64,000 nt of DNA, taken from Alopecurus myosuroides. Lineage: Eukaryota; Streptophyta; Magnoliopsida; Poales; Poaceae. The notes under the pieces are model-generated. The model was not told the origin of the DNA. It was given only the letters and a program-made list of their open reading frames with translations, and searched no databases. Every line of letters starts with the position of its first letter. Position 1 is the stretch's first letter. The position numbers and the translations under genes were made by a program. Location of the stretch: positions 118,531,712 through 118,595,711 of the forward strand of contig CM054061.1 in NCBI GenBank assembly GCA_028641055.1. Reading direction: 5' to 3'. Of this stretch, positions 23,930 to 36,200 are shown one piece after another.

Positions 23930-24110
23930 AGGGTGAGTAGATGATGTGTGATCGAAAGGTAAGGTCAGAAGGGGGAGTTGGACGCCGGAAAAGGAAGATC
24001 GCCGGCGGCTAGGTCAAGGTGGGAGGTGGAAGAGAGTCGCCATCTTCTTTGCTGAGCTGTAAAGGTAGGAGGAAAATACTTGGAAACAATAAAGTTAGCA
24101 TAATCAGCAT

Positions 24111-24571
24111 CGAGAACACCAAGTTTACCCAGGTTCGGTATGACGCAACTAGGCGGCGTTCCAACTCCTGCAATCTCACTAAATCAGGGCTGAAGCCTGA
24201 AGTATGCAAAGTACAATGTGAGTATGATTTCGCTAACCCGGCGAGGATCAACTTCTCGGCGAGTTGGATTCTAGCTAATTGTTATCTATTTCGTTGCTCC
24301 CGTCTGGCTTTATATAGATAGCCAGATTAGGGCTTACAGAAAGGAAACCTAGTAGACTACGGAAAGTTTCTAACTTGGAAAGTATGGAATCCGTCTTCTC
24401 CTCCAAGCCTCACCACTTTGAGTCGTGGTCCGGGTTCTTCTAGAATCTGGCTTCCTACGCATCAGCTTACTGGACCGCCTAATGGACTATGATCCATTAC
24501 CTACAGGCCACCCTGGTAATCCGGCTCTTAGGACAATGCCGGACATACCCCTAATCAGTATATATCCGGCA
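24111..24571 (-). mobile_element. X 3' LTR, right piece
   Basis: Continues the LTR after the LINE; the first 16 bp repeat 16882-16897. It ends ...ccggca at 24571, equivalent to 46247. A minus-strand TATA box (TATATAAA, forward 24309-24316) marks the LTR promoter. Confidence 0.88.
24309..24316 (-). promoter_or_regulatory. TATA box of X LTR promoter
   Basis: The minus strand reads TATATAAA. The equivalent in the other LTR is at forward 45985-45992, so the motif is conserved between both LTRs despite their divergence. Confidence 0.6.
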
Positions 24572-24954
24572 GTAGCCCTCAAGAAGGATCAAGACTTCAT
24601 TCTGCCGCTCTTCGTCCTTTAACATTCTTTCCGAGAATCGTCGGCATTTTGTCTTGATTCTTCTTTCACAAAAATATCTTATCCCAAAACTCGGATTTTT
24701 ACATAGTCCGGCTTTTATTCCACGAACCTTCGCGGAGAAGGAACCTTGTGACATCAGCAATGAAATCGTGCTAACATCACGAACGTTTGGGTTCAGTCAA
24801 AACCCTGAAACGTATCCTTTGACATATTCTCGCGGGAAACGAGGAGATAGCAATTATCACCCTGTCCCCTCATTTCCCAGAAATTTTGGGCGTAACACGT
24901 GTCGCACATCCAACGGGTAAAATAGCCGTTGGAGCTAATCACCGTGCGTTTGGC
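24572..24954. other. Spacer between X 3' LTR and the antisense gene promoter
   Basis: Holds the downstream untranslated end of X on the minus strand and the upstream region of the antisense gene on the plus strand. A purine-rich minus-strand stretch next to the LTR (about 24572-24595) is the likely polypurine tract. No gene. Confidence 0.5.
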
Positions 24955-24963
24955 TATAAATAG
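24955..24963 (+). promoter_or_regulatory. TATA box for the X antisense gene
   Basis: TATAAATAG on the plus strand, 163 bp before the ATG at 25126 and followed by a pyrimidine-rich leader. Position and strand fit an independent promoter facing against the retrotransposon. Confidence 0.6.
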
Positions 24964-25125
24964 CCGTCTCTGTTGCTCCGAATCCTCTTACGCTTCTTCT
25001 TCTTCCTCGAGCACACAGAGCCCAGCGCCCAGAGCCCAAGTTCGAGAGCACGCAGAGACCGAGCCCCCGAGCTTCTCACCGGAGAGATCATCGGAGGAAC
25101 CAGTTCACGACCGCGCCGCCAGAAA

Positions 25126-28100
25126 ATGGCAACTGGAGATTCCCCCCGCGCCTCTGACTCGGTTAGTGCCACCATCGACATTAAAGATATAACCAACTAT
25201 CTTGACCCCCTCCTCGACTCCCCGCCTCACACCGCTGCGAACATGCCGGAGGGTGCCGTTAGCGAGCTGGCCCGTGGGGATCTCCCTCTCGTGGCCGGGA
25301 ACACGCTACCGCCAACGTCCACTGCTCCACCTTTGCCTCCCTTCTCCGAGCCTACATAGGAAGATGCCCCTTACGGCGACGAGGACGTCATTGCTTCCGC
25401 CACCTCCAGAGGTGAAGACGAAAGGGAGGAGAATGCCGGGAATTGGAGCCACTTCAACGTGGTTCCTACCCTTCTCTCGGCATTGGAGAAAGAAGGGATT
25501 GTGGTGAAAGGGAAATGGCGGGTGAACGAGGACGACACAGAGCCATCCCCGCAACCCGGCAAGCGAGTCCTCCTAGCATCTTGTATCAATCGAGGTATGG
25601 GATTCCCACCTTCCGCCTTCTTTTGCCAAATCCTAGAGCACTATAGGATTCAGCCTCACAACCTACCACCAAACTCCATTCTTTACTTAGCTGGCTTCCA
25701 GGCCCTTTTTGAGGGTTATCTTGGGATAGAACCACGCCTAGATTTCTGGCAGTATTGTTTCGGAGTTAAACACAACCCTTCTGAGGGCGGCCTTTCGACT
25801 TGTGGAACCATTTCCTTCACCCTCCGTAGGTTTAGGGAGGATTGGTTTGCCAAGATCAAAACTTCCGAGTCCGTTAAGTTTTGGACGGGCTCGTTCTTTT
25901 ACCATGCATATGGACCGTTTCCCGGAAAGGAAATGAGCATTCCACCTTTCATCGATTCTGCGGCCAGTCCCCAAGACAATTGGGCAGTGGACGCGGTCCA
26001 GGTTCTGCCTCCGGACCTGATGAGGATCAAGAGACGACTTGCCAAACTTGTCTTCGCCACTCCTCCGCTTATCGGCATGGATACAAACCTTTGCTGGTTC
26101 GGAAGGCGGATCCATCCCCTGGCATATTGCGGAACTTGGCTAATGTGTGAATACACGGGCCCCGACGATGCGATGAGGGCGACGAAGAGCGCGCTGTCCA
26201 AGAAGGACTTCAAGAAGCGCATGAATCAGCTGGTTTCGACTCGTGACCAATACGAGGAGAGCCGGCCAATGTTCCATGCCAAGAACCCTGCTCCAAAGGT
26301 ATAGTTCTCTCTTTGGGAAATTTCTCGAATCCTTGTTTTCTTTTTCTCGGATGTTTTTCGGTACTAACCCGGATTTTTCTTATTTTGTCAGCTTCTTGAA
26401 CTTCCTGAAGCTGAACTTGCTACCGACGAGGAATTGGATGCGCTTCGCGCCAACTTCCAATCCAGAGGGTGGAAGCGTAAGAAGCCAACCACCACCCATG
26501 AAGTCATTGGCCTTGACAGCGTGGCCGTCGCTACTTCCAGGTAAAACCCGAGTTTTCCAGGTAAATCTTTACTTCTTGGTTTTTTATCTCTTTTCTTTTC
26601 TAGCCTCGCCCATACCACTTTGAAGGGAAAAGGCCCGAAGAAGCATAAAGTTTCTGCACACAGAGCATTGAAGCCATCTCCCGCCGCTGCGCCAGATACT
26701 TCGACAACGTCTGGGGAGGAGAACAACGCTGCCAGGGAAGAAGAGTATCCCGTGTAGTCCAGCCAGCCCATTGCATATGACTCGGATGCGAGGGAAAGGG
26801 CGGCGCCGGCAGAGGCTGGGCCTTCCAATGTTCCCAAGGAAGAGCCCATCCCAAACTTTGACAATGAGTTTAAGGTAAATCAAGAAGACTGTTTTGACGA
26901 ACATGGATATATTCATCCGTGGGCGACAAAACACTTTGCTCGTGCTCCCTTAATCCGTCCTTGGCCACAAGGCGGTCTTATTGTGAGGAATAATTACGTC
27001 TTCTCGCCTTGCCAGGTCATACAAGATGGCCTCCATCATATGGGAATAACCTTTGCAGAATATGCTAAGGTATTCTCCGAGAATACTGCAGGCTTGCAAA
27101 GGATGAGCCAGTAAACACCTCTAGCCCCCAAGTATTAAGTCGAAAGTATTCTTTCTGTTTTTGGCTTAATGTTTTTCTCTGTTGCCTCCTTATTTTTTGA
27201 CTAAGCAACTTTTCCTTTATCTATGTTTCAGCAAACTGCCGAGACCATAAACATGGAAGTTTTCAACAAGCTTACCATTAAGAACAAGGAGGTTAAATCT
27301 CTCCTTGGCATTCTTAATGATAAAGACTCGGACCTGGCCTCTGTTCAGCAACAACTGAAGGAATCAGCAGGTAAATATTTTTTTCTATTCGGGCTGCTAT
27401 TTTATGAAAAACATTAAGTCATTTTCCGAGTTTCAAAATCTTCATTTTACCTTATTTTCAGCTTCTTTGGCGAAAGCCAAACAAATTGATAAAGATGCTA
27501 GCAATGCCGAGAACCTCCGCAAGGAAAATTCGGAGCTTTACAAGATGGCGGTAAAGCTTCAGAAAGACTTGGAAGCCAGCCAACTGGATGTTGGGATCGC
27601 CGAGTCCCACGCTTCTTCTCAAGCTGAGAAAGATGAAGCGACTGTCCGGGACTTGGAGAATGCTCTCAACCAACGCCTTGAAGAAGGCGTTGAGATGGAC
27701 AAGATTCTCGGTAAGTTTAACTTCTTTTACCGAGTTTTTTCCTTATACTTTTTACAATATGTTTCTTTTTTCCCCTTCTTTGTTTTTCTAACTTTTCCTT
27801 GTTATTTTGAATAGAAGGGAACCCCTTTCTTACCCGGATTGACAGAATCTGGGCTTTCGGGAAGATCTTCTCCGCCTTGAAGACTGCGGGGATGCTGCTT
27901 GTGAACAAGTACATTCCCGACAAAGCTGAAGAATTCTCAGAAGTAAGCAAGCTTCCAGAGGCAATTGAAGAGGTGGCGAACCAAAAAGAATCCTGGTTCC
28001 GCTCTGTTGCTCGCGCTGGTGCGCACATGGCCCTTGGGCTAATGCGTATGCATTATACCACCACGAAGTCTTAGCGTGTCGCGAACGGTATCCATCAAGG

Positions 28101-28272
28101 ATACACGGAAGCGCAAAGAGCCAACATTTTTGAGTCTTTCAAGGGGCATGCCACCAAGATAGCTGAAATGGTGTCAATCTCGACCTTCTACCCGGAGGAA
28201 GAGATTCTTGCAACTCCGGAGAACCCCAGTGAAAGCGACGAGGAGGACTCGGAGTCTGAGGAGGCCGCCTAA
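25126..28272 (+). pseudogene. Six-exon antisense gene of Tat element X, three in-frame TAGs
   Basis: Exons 25126-26298, 26392-26540, 26604-27069, 27232-27370, 27462-27710 and 27815-28272. Every intron is GT-AG and the phases 0/2/0/1/1 close exactly to a TAA, giving 877 codons before the stop. Exon 1 encodes a domain I recognise as the 'putative gypsy type transposon' (Transposase_28) type (blocks GKRVLLASCINRGMGFPP, YLAGFQALFEGYLGI, FFYHAYGPFPGK). Exons 2-3 are charged linkers, exons 4-5 a coiled coil, and exon 6 a helical domain with an acidic tail. TAGs lie at 25357, 26755 and 28072. Antisense ORFs between pol and the 3' LTR are described for Tat elements; function is unknown. Homology and structure, not expression, support it. 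Confidence 0.8.
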
Positions 28273-28887
28273 TTCCTGAGTAGCTGTTCGAGAACAAACA
28301 TAAGTATTACTATTCTTCAAATGTAATATCAATTGTAATGCTATCTATCTTTTTTATAAACAAGTATTCATCCCTTTTGTAGTAGAATTTAAGTCTCTGC
28401 AAGTTTTTTGGGTTTTAATTCCTTTTCCTTCTAAGTTCTTTGGCTTATACGTTTTAACTGTCCTTAGTGTTGAAATGGCTCAATAGTACTTAATCTTCAT
28501 GCCAAGTGACTGGGTTCAAACCTATCACTCGAAACTCGGAAGCATGGATTGTACTTAGGCATTTTTACTTACTAATTCCAGTGACCCAACACACAAACAA
28601 TCACATAATGATTATGAAAAATGAAGGAATTTTGAAAAAGTATGAAACTCAGGCACACAGGAACAATCTGGGTTTCCTTAAGCCTTCTTAGGCTACAAAA
28701 GCATTCAGTTTTATAACTCCGAGCATGCAGGCAAAAATTTGGGTTAACATTGAATCAATTTGAAAGATCACTGGGAAATAGATAAGGCGGTCTTATGCTT
28801 TGAACAATAATAACAAGGCAGACAAAAAATGCATGAATTCCGACAACTTTATTTCATGATCTCAAAGATGTTTACATAGAATTTGAA
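28273..28887. other. Region between antisense gene and integrase of X
   Basis: The 3' untranslated end of the antisense gene converges here on the end of minus-strand pol. AT-rich poly(A)-signal-like sequence follows the stop (around 28318-28345). No protein is recognisable. Confidence 0.5.
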
Positions 28888-31541
28888 CTAAGTGTAAAAG
28901 GAACGTAACTGCTGGATGCTCCGGGGTCTCTTTGTCTCTCCCTGTTCTACATCTATCTTTCTCTTTCTCTTGCGATTCAGATTTTTAGGATCATATTCCA
29001 TATCTCGAATATCTACAAGGTAGTAAGATCCATTTTTCATAGCCTTGCTGACGACAAATGGTCCCTCCCAAATTGGGGCTAGTTTGTGCTTTCTTACCTG
29101 CACCAATCTTAGCACCAAGTTACCTTCTTTGAGAGAATGGTGTTTAATTTTCCGACTATGGTAACATCGCAATCCTTGCTGATAAATGGCAGATCCTTGT
29201 AGCACAAACTCTTGTTCTTCTTCTAAGAGATCGATGGCATCCTGTCGTGCGTTTCGACATCCGAGTCTTCGTATGCTAGCACTCTTGGGCTATCATGGAG
29301 CAAGTCCGTGGGAAGCACTGCTTCTGCACCATAAACCAAGTAAAATGACATTTGCCTTGTTGATCTATTTGGCGTCATCCGATTACTCCAAAGCACAAAA
29401 GGTAATTCTTCCACCCAGGCTCCATCTACTCTATGAAGAGGAGATTCGATTCTTGGGCATATTCCCTGCAGGATAGAACTATTCATTAGTTCAACATGTC
29501 CATTGGATTGTGGGTGTGCCACAGATGCAAGATCTAGGCGAATTCCCGTTTGTCGGCAATATTTTTCCAACTCTCCAATAGAGAACTTTGTCCCGTTATC
29601 CATGATTATGTTGTGTGGAACGCCGTATCTCATGACTATGTCAATGATGAAATTCCTGGCAGTCACACCCTCAAGTTTTTTGACGGGTTTCGCCTCCACC
29701 CACTTGGTGTACTTATCTACTGCAACTAGTAGATGTGTAAGTCCTCCTGTTGCAGTTTTAAATGGTCCCATCATATCTAGCGCTCAGACTACAAATGGCC
29801 ATGTTATGGGGATAGTTTTGAGTGCTTGAGCTCGCATATTCGTCTACTTGGCGTAACACTTACATCCGGCACATGTGTTTACTATGTGCTCCGCATCTGC
29901 CTTGGCTGTAAGCCAGAAAAACCATGCACATAATGCTTTTTTAACTATGCTTTTTGATTGAGGATGATGTGCGCAATCTCTTGCATGGATTTCTTGCACA
30001 ATTTCTCGACCTTCTTCTGGCAAAATACACCGCTAAAAATTTCGATAGTACTGCATTTATACAGGAAACCATTAATTACCGTGTATCCTTTGCATCGGCG
30101 TTGTATTTGACTTTGCAAGACTTCATCTGCTCCATCCGGGAACTTCTGATCGACTAAGAAATTTAAGTATGGAATTGTCCAATCCGGGTTAACAAGCAGA
30201 ACTTCAATTGACTCGGAAACGAGTGGATAATCAACATCTCCGCCTTTTATTGATTGTTCATGCAAATGTTTAACAAACACACCAAGTGGTAGGGTTTTCA
30301 CTCTTTCCGAGACCATGCGGGCTAATGCATCCGCGTTCCAATTATCTTCCCTTTTGATATGAAGTACTTCAAATCCTAGGAAGCAGATGGAAAACTCGTC
30401 CATAGTTCTTCGATATTCGGCCACAATAGGACTTTTGGCATCCCATGTTTGGTTTAGCTGATGCTGCACCAAATCCGCCTCACCATAACAAAGTATACAC
30501 TTAACGCCTATCTCCTTTGCAATATGCAAGCCATGAAGCAAAGCTTCGTATTTTGCCACATTATGTCACCCTTTGGAGATTTAAGAACTACACCAGCTCC
30601 AGCTCCTTTTTTTATTTTGGATCCGTCAAAATGCATGATCCAATATTCCGACTCCGGCATTGGCGTGTTTTCCATTGCTTCTGTCCAATCAGCGACAAAA
30701 TCTGCCAACACCTGGGATTTAGTTGCCGTCTGGGGTTGGTACTTAATGTCGAACGCATCAAGCTCAATGCCCCATTTGGCGACTCGACCTGTTGCGTCCG
30801 CATTGTTTATGATATCCCCTAGTGGTGCTTTTCTTACCACTGTTATGGAATGTCCTTGGAAATAATGATGGAGTTTTCGAGATGCAAAAAACACGCCATA
30901 TGCTAGTTTTTGATAATGTGGGTACCTTTGCTTTGACTCGGAGAATACCTCGCTGACGTAATACACCGGATGTTGATCTGGTATACTGTGTTCGTCTTTC
31001 CGTCTTTCCACGATTATCACTGCACTAATAACCTTGTTTGTTGCTGTAAGATACAGTAACATGGGTTCTTCGTCTTTTGGGGATGCCAAAATCAGAGATT
31101 TCATCAAGGTTTCTTTCAGCTGGGTTAATGCTTTGTCCGCCTCTTCCGTCCATTCAAATTTTTCGGATTTCTTCAACAATTTGTATAATGGCAAAGCTTT
31201 GTCACCTAGCCGGCTTATAAACCTACTAACAGCGGCTGCAGAACCCGTTAGTCTTTGGACATCTTTTAGGCATCTGGCCTTGTGATGTTCAAGATTGCCT
31301 TGATCTTTTCTAGGTTTACTTCTATTCCTCTGTGAGAAACGATAAAACCCAGAAGCTTTCCCGAGGGAACCCCAAATACGCACTTTAATGGATTCAACTT
31401 CACTTTATAAGTGCGCAAATTTTCTAAGGTTTCTCGTAGATCATCAAGGAGTGTATCCTTTTCCTTGGAAACTACGGCAATGTCATCCACGTAAACATGG
31501 ACGTTTTTGCCGATTTGACTATGCAAGCAACTTTGCATGCA
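28888..31541 (-). pseudogene. X pol, distal part: RT palm to integrase C-terminus, broken
   Basis: On the minus strand from the Y insertion: RT palm with VYVDDIAV (about 31490) and the connecting GFIVSHRGIEVN block; RT-linked RNase H (about 31200-30770, PVYYVSEVFS, YPHYQKLAYGVFF); a second RNase H-like domain beginning WIMHFDGSKIKKGAGAG (about 30640) and continuing as MAKYEALLHGLHIAKEIG; then integrase (29774-29223) with MGPFKTATGG, IIMDNGTKF and the HPQSNGHVE core; and the C-terminal EGPFVV region to 28888. The double RNase H marks the Tat lineage. Frameshifts near 31270, 30540 and 29210 and loss of the integrase zinc finger region (about 29775-29945) disable it. Confidence 0.85.
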
Positions 31542-31546
31542 ACGCT
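31542..31546. repeat. Left TSD of element Y (acgct)
   Basis: Repeated at 41531-41535, bracketing the two Y LTRs. Removing Y rejoins X's RT without loss. Confidence 0.92.
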
Positions 31547-32025
31547 TGTCGTGGGATAATCACGGCAGATGTTACCAGGGGTAACTGATCTAGGGGCAAG
31601 TCGACACTGGCGTTTGGGAGAGGGTTTAGCTCAAGGGAAAACATGGTGCAATTCGATCTGATAGCCGATAATCGAAGTCGCCGGATCTCTATTCTCGATA
31701 TGATAACTCGATTAGGGTTTACACTGGATGCTCGATATCACGCGATATTGCTAGGGTTCTTAGATCTCTGTCTAAAACTATACCTGGGGGTCGGTTTATA
31801 AAGCACCCGTACCCCCTAGCTTATTCGGCAAGACACATCTCGGATCCTACCCGGATACGGCGCACTAACCATAACTTTCCTTTACAGGAACCCATAATCC
31901 GGGTCATTGGGCCCACAGGCTTGGGCCTCCACAAGCTTCTTTATTCTTAGCCGAATCCTGCACATCGTCCTTCGGGCCGGGTTATTCCTCGGAGCTTGGC
32001 ATACCGGGTTAGCATCCCCCTGTCA
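31547..32025 (-). mobile_element. Y 3' LTR
   Basis: 479 bp, TGTCGTGGG...CCCTGTCA on the plus strand (TG...CA on the minus strand too). A minus-strand TATA-like TTTATAAA lies at 31795-31802. The adjacent ggggactac on the minus strand (32026-32036) is the likely polypurine tract end. Confidence 0.93.
31795..31802 (-). promoter_or_regulatory. TATA-like box of Y LTR
   Basis: TTTATAAA, palindromic; read on the minus strand it lies mid-LTR as expected for the U3 end. The same motif sits at 41300-41307 in the other LTR. Confidence 0.5.
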
Positions 32026-33213
32026 GTAGTCCCCAGAATAGCCTGGGCTTCACGGATCTCCTTGAAGCGCTTGCTATTCCCTGCCAAGATATCGATCATA
32101 CGGGCATATGAAGACCGGGTTAAGATGTTTTGATATTCAGCTAGGCCTTGCTCCTTGGTGGCCATATAATAACCCAAGTTTTCCCTCCAAACACCTTGGT
32201 TCAAACTTCTGGGTCCAAACCATAATAACAATACCAAGATCCTATGCTCGTTAACCAATCCTGTCATCACGAGACGAATCCCCTTCTTTCTTTTATCCGG
32301 ATGCTTTGCTCAATACTTGGCGCACATCTCGCAGAAACTTTAGATAAATAGCCGTTTACCCCCATAATTCTCGGCTTCCACTCACCAAACCGAGCTTATC
32401 CATTTGCACTATAAAAAAGCCCCTTAGGAGTGACCCGAACCCTAACGGCTCATTTCCCCCACTCCATTCCTTTCTCCCTCTGAGCTCTCTTTCTCCCTGA
32501 GCGCCACCACGGAAATTCCGCGCTCGTCACCGGAACCCATCGCCCGGAGGCTGCGCTCCGCCACCATTCGCCCCGCGCCGCCGTCAAGATCCGCCGGCGA
32601 ATCCTTATCCGGCCCACCAAGAATCGCGAAGGGACACCAGGCTTGCGCCATCTGCCTCCGCAAGGCTTCCTTCAGATCTCCTCCGGTAAACCTTTTGCAC
32701 CCATTAATTTTCCCTCGCAACCTTTGATTTCTTCCTCAGATTAGATCCAGATCGGCCCGCCTCGGATTTCTTGACTAGGCCGAATTAGAATACCCATAGT
32801 CTCTTCTAGCTCGCACAAAGGACGAAGCGCATGCTCCAATCCGCTCCCCTACTACCCACAATCATTATTCTCGCCACAAATCCAAAGATAAAACTTCCAA
32901 TCTAGGCTCGAACTACCCAAAGTTTCCGCCTTCGCCTCAATCACCCGGCTAGACCATTCCTTTTCAGTTCCTTTTATTCACGTCTGGAACTTAAGCCGCC
33001 GTCCATTGTATTCAAAAGGCTTCTTCATCATTTAGATCCCATAAATTTCACCGCAATGCCTGATACCCGGAAACTTTCAAACTTTGCTCTGCAGGCTAAC
33101 ACCCGGATCTCCCGTAACTTTTCATACCTCAATATTATCCGGCCTATACTTAGCCGGCTCGCAACTTCCATGTCTTAATTTCCTTCTTACTTTGTACTCT
33201 GCAGGTCAGCCAC
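32026..33213 (+). other. Promoter, 5' untranslated exon and 5' UTR intron of the Y antisense gene
   Basis: After the TATA box at 32410-32418 comes a GC-rich, purine-poor leader. A good donor (ctccg/gtaaac, GT at 32686) and an acceptor (ctctgcag ending 33204) bracket a probable 519-nt 5' UTR intron, leaving nine leader bases before the ATG at 33214. No other gene is visible; short frames on the minus strand are chance. Confidence 0.5.
32410..32418 (+). promoter_or_regulatory. TATA box for the Y antisense gene
   Basis: TATAAAAAA on the plus strand, preceded by C and about 270 bp before the probable 5' UTR intron. It matches in position and strand the TATA box preceding the equivalent gene in X. 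Confidence 0.6.
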
Positions 33214-36200
33214 ATGGCTCCCAAGAAACAGGGGAAGACCCCAACCAAGGCCAAGGCCACCAACACCATTTCCGCCAACTGGGCGCGGTCTATGGTCACA
33301 AAGGCCAAGTTGGAGGAGCTGGTGGAACTGGGAATTCTTCCTCCTCAGGAAAATATCCAATGGAGGGTACCGGGTAAGGAGACCCGGCCCACCCCTACAA
33401 AAGATGAGGTAATTTGTTTCGTGGAGCATGTGGCCCGAGGTTTTCGACCACCGGGTCACCCTTTTTTCCGTGACGTCCTCAGCCACTACGGCCTTCGTGT
33501 CTTCGATATCGGACCCAATTCTGTGCTAAATATTTCCCATTTTATTGTCCTTTCCGAATCTTACTTGTGCACCCCGCCAAGTCTAGCCCTTTTTACCGAA
33601 CTTTTCCAATGCAAGCCATGCCGCGAAAGTGGTGATGGGGCGCTTCTCACTTGCGGCGGGGTTTCGATCCAGCGCCGCAAAAACTCTCTAATGCCACCCC
33701 TCACCCTTAATTCCCATGTCAAGCATTGGCAGCTTTCTTACTTCTACTGTCAAGACACTTCCCCACCCGGCCAAAAGAAACTGCCGGGTTATTCGGAGGG
33801 TCTTCTCGACATCTCTGATAAGTTTAGTGCCTTTTCCCCTAACTCGGATAGGGAGGCAATTCAACCCTTGCTAGCCAAAATCGCTACTCTTACAGCCCAG
33901 GGCCTCATCGGGCTCAACCTAGTAAAGACCTGGGTCGATTTTAGGATTCAGCCCAATTCTATCCGCACAAAGTTGATGTGCGAGTATTCAGGAGAACCTT
34001 CCGATCCGCTCCGATACTCCGATAACATCTTCGCACCTGGCGACACTCATAAAACCATCAAAGGTTTTTTGACGGAAAAGCTCGAGGTAATCCGGAACAT
34101 ATCCGGGTTAGAGCCCTTCACGCTTGAAAACCCCGCCCCTGAGGTAAAAGTCCGACTCTGACGCCCTTACTTTCATTCTTTCCACTTGATACAGTTGATA
34201 ACCTGTGCATTAACACCTTTCAGGCTGATGACGACTTTTGGAAAATCAACGCCTCCCCTAGCTCCGAAAGTCCAGATGAGCAAGAGGCTGTTCACTCGGA
34301 CGAAGGTACTCTTTGAATTTTATTTGATTCCTTTGAACTCGTCATAACCCCTTCATTTTCAACCATAACTTTGATGATATTCAGAACAAGAGGATGATGA
34401 GGAAGAAGACTCGGATGGCAAAGTAGAATCTGCCAGCGACGAGGATGAACCGGAACCGGCAACCAAAGTCGGATCCAAAAGAAAAGCTCAAGAGGCCACT
34501 TCCAAGGTTTCATATCCCCTCCTCGCATTCAATTTGACATCACCTTAATGATATACCTGAGTTATCTTGACATTATTCCACTGGCCATTCTTGAAGGAGT
34601 CGCCCATGATCAAGCGTAGGTCAACTCGAAATAACCCGGGTGACGACGCCATCAACCCGGGTATTTCTTCGACTCCCACTCGGCGGGCTGGTAATTATTC
34701 TATCTTTTCTCGACCGGCACATTCCCCTTGAACTATTCTTATATGACATCTAACCTGACAATTTTCAGCCTCTCCCGAGTCTGATGACGGGTTTCCTTGT
34801 GACTTCGCGGTGAACACCGGGTAAGATCCCCTTCCAGATGCTCTTCCACACTTCATCACCCTTTCCTGACCGCGTATTTAACTGCTTCTTGATAACATTT
34901 ACAGGGCCACGGTCGTCGTTAGCGACCAAGAGGGCATGGAAGACGAGGGCCCGGGTCAGGGGAGCCCGGCCGATAAGACTACAGCCGTGTCTGGCGGTGA
35001 AAAACAAACATCGCCGATTAAACCGGACGCCCAAGAAACCGAGTATCCAATTGCTTCCCATGCGAGCAAGAAGAAGAAAGCCACAACCTTGGGTGCCGAA
35101 GGAGTGTCGGATTCCAATGCACAAATGACCCGGGTTCCGCCTCCCTCTAAGAAGAAAACCTCTTCTCGGAATTCCCAAGGCCCCGGGTCTTCTGATACGG
35201 GTAAAGATACTTTTGATCAATTGATGAACACGCTCCTCACCATGAAGGCTTCAGAGGGCGATATTTTAGAGCGCATGGCTGCAGAGCACCAGGTAAAAGC
35301 GCTTGTCATCTCATATTGCATATCTAGTCCCCAAGTTCCGAGTATGACTTGCAAAAGTTATGCTTGGTACTTCACGCCATATTTATCTTTATCATAACAT
35401 CCAACTGATGCTTGCCTTCCTTTCTACTTACAGGCACAGATAACTCGGTCTGATGAAACTTTACTGAAGACCGAACAACGTCTTCTTGCCGAGATAAAAC
35501 GACGGGAAATCCTTGAGGATGACATGGAAACTTTGAAGAAGGATGTTTCCAAATATAAGAAGAAGTGCCTCACCGCTCAGACCGACTTGAAGAATTTATC
35601 GGATCAAGTCACCGATACTTACCAGATCTTACTTAGTAAGTTTTTGTCTGCCGACTAATTTCATGCTTCTTGTTATGCACCACTCTGGGTTACTGATACC
35701 TTCTTGCTTCTGTTTCAACTGCAGGTGCCAACATTGCACCTCCAGAGGAAGATACTATTGCCAAGGCTAGGACCCTGAAGACTGTGCTCCGGACTTTCTT
35801 TGCCGGCACAAAATTTATATTGGACGCCATACATTGGCCCACAGAAGCCTATCTGGGTGAAGAGAATCTCGTCCAAGCCTGCTCCACTGTGCCTGGCTGG
35901 ATTGAACTCTGGAAGCGTTCGTCCTGCCGCATTGGAATAACCCGGGCATTGACCTTGGCCAAAGCCTACTTTCCGAAGCTTGACCCGGCGAAGATAATAT
36001 CCGGGTTTCCCGAGTTCAAGGCGGATGGTGCCAAATTTACGCCTAAGGACTTCAAGGCCATTCAGTCAGCAGTGCGCCCCTCTGCTACCACTTTAGCCGA
36101 TAGCTTGGACCTGAATATGCTAATGACTGCGTATAACACCGATGGCAAAGTTATCACAGAGGAAGCACCCCCGCCCTTTGACCTCTTGGAGAAGTGGGCT

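Larger units (their letters stand above)
16898..24110 (-). mobile_element. L1-type plant LINE, near full length
   Basis: This 7.2-kb minus-strand insertion in the X 3' LTR is bounded by a perfect 16-bp TSD. The short T run at its left end is the poly(A) tail read in reverse. It holds ORF1 (nucleic-acid-binding) and ORF2 (endonuclease, RT, C-terminal zinc region), both with frameshifts. The 5' leader before ORF1 is about 180 bp, so little or nothing is missing at the 5' end. Confidence 0.92.
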
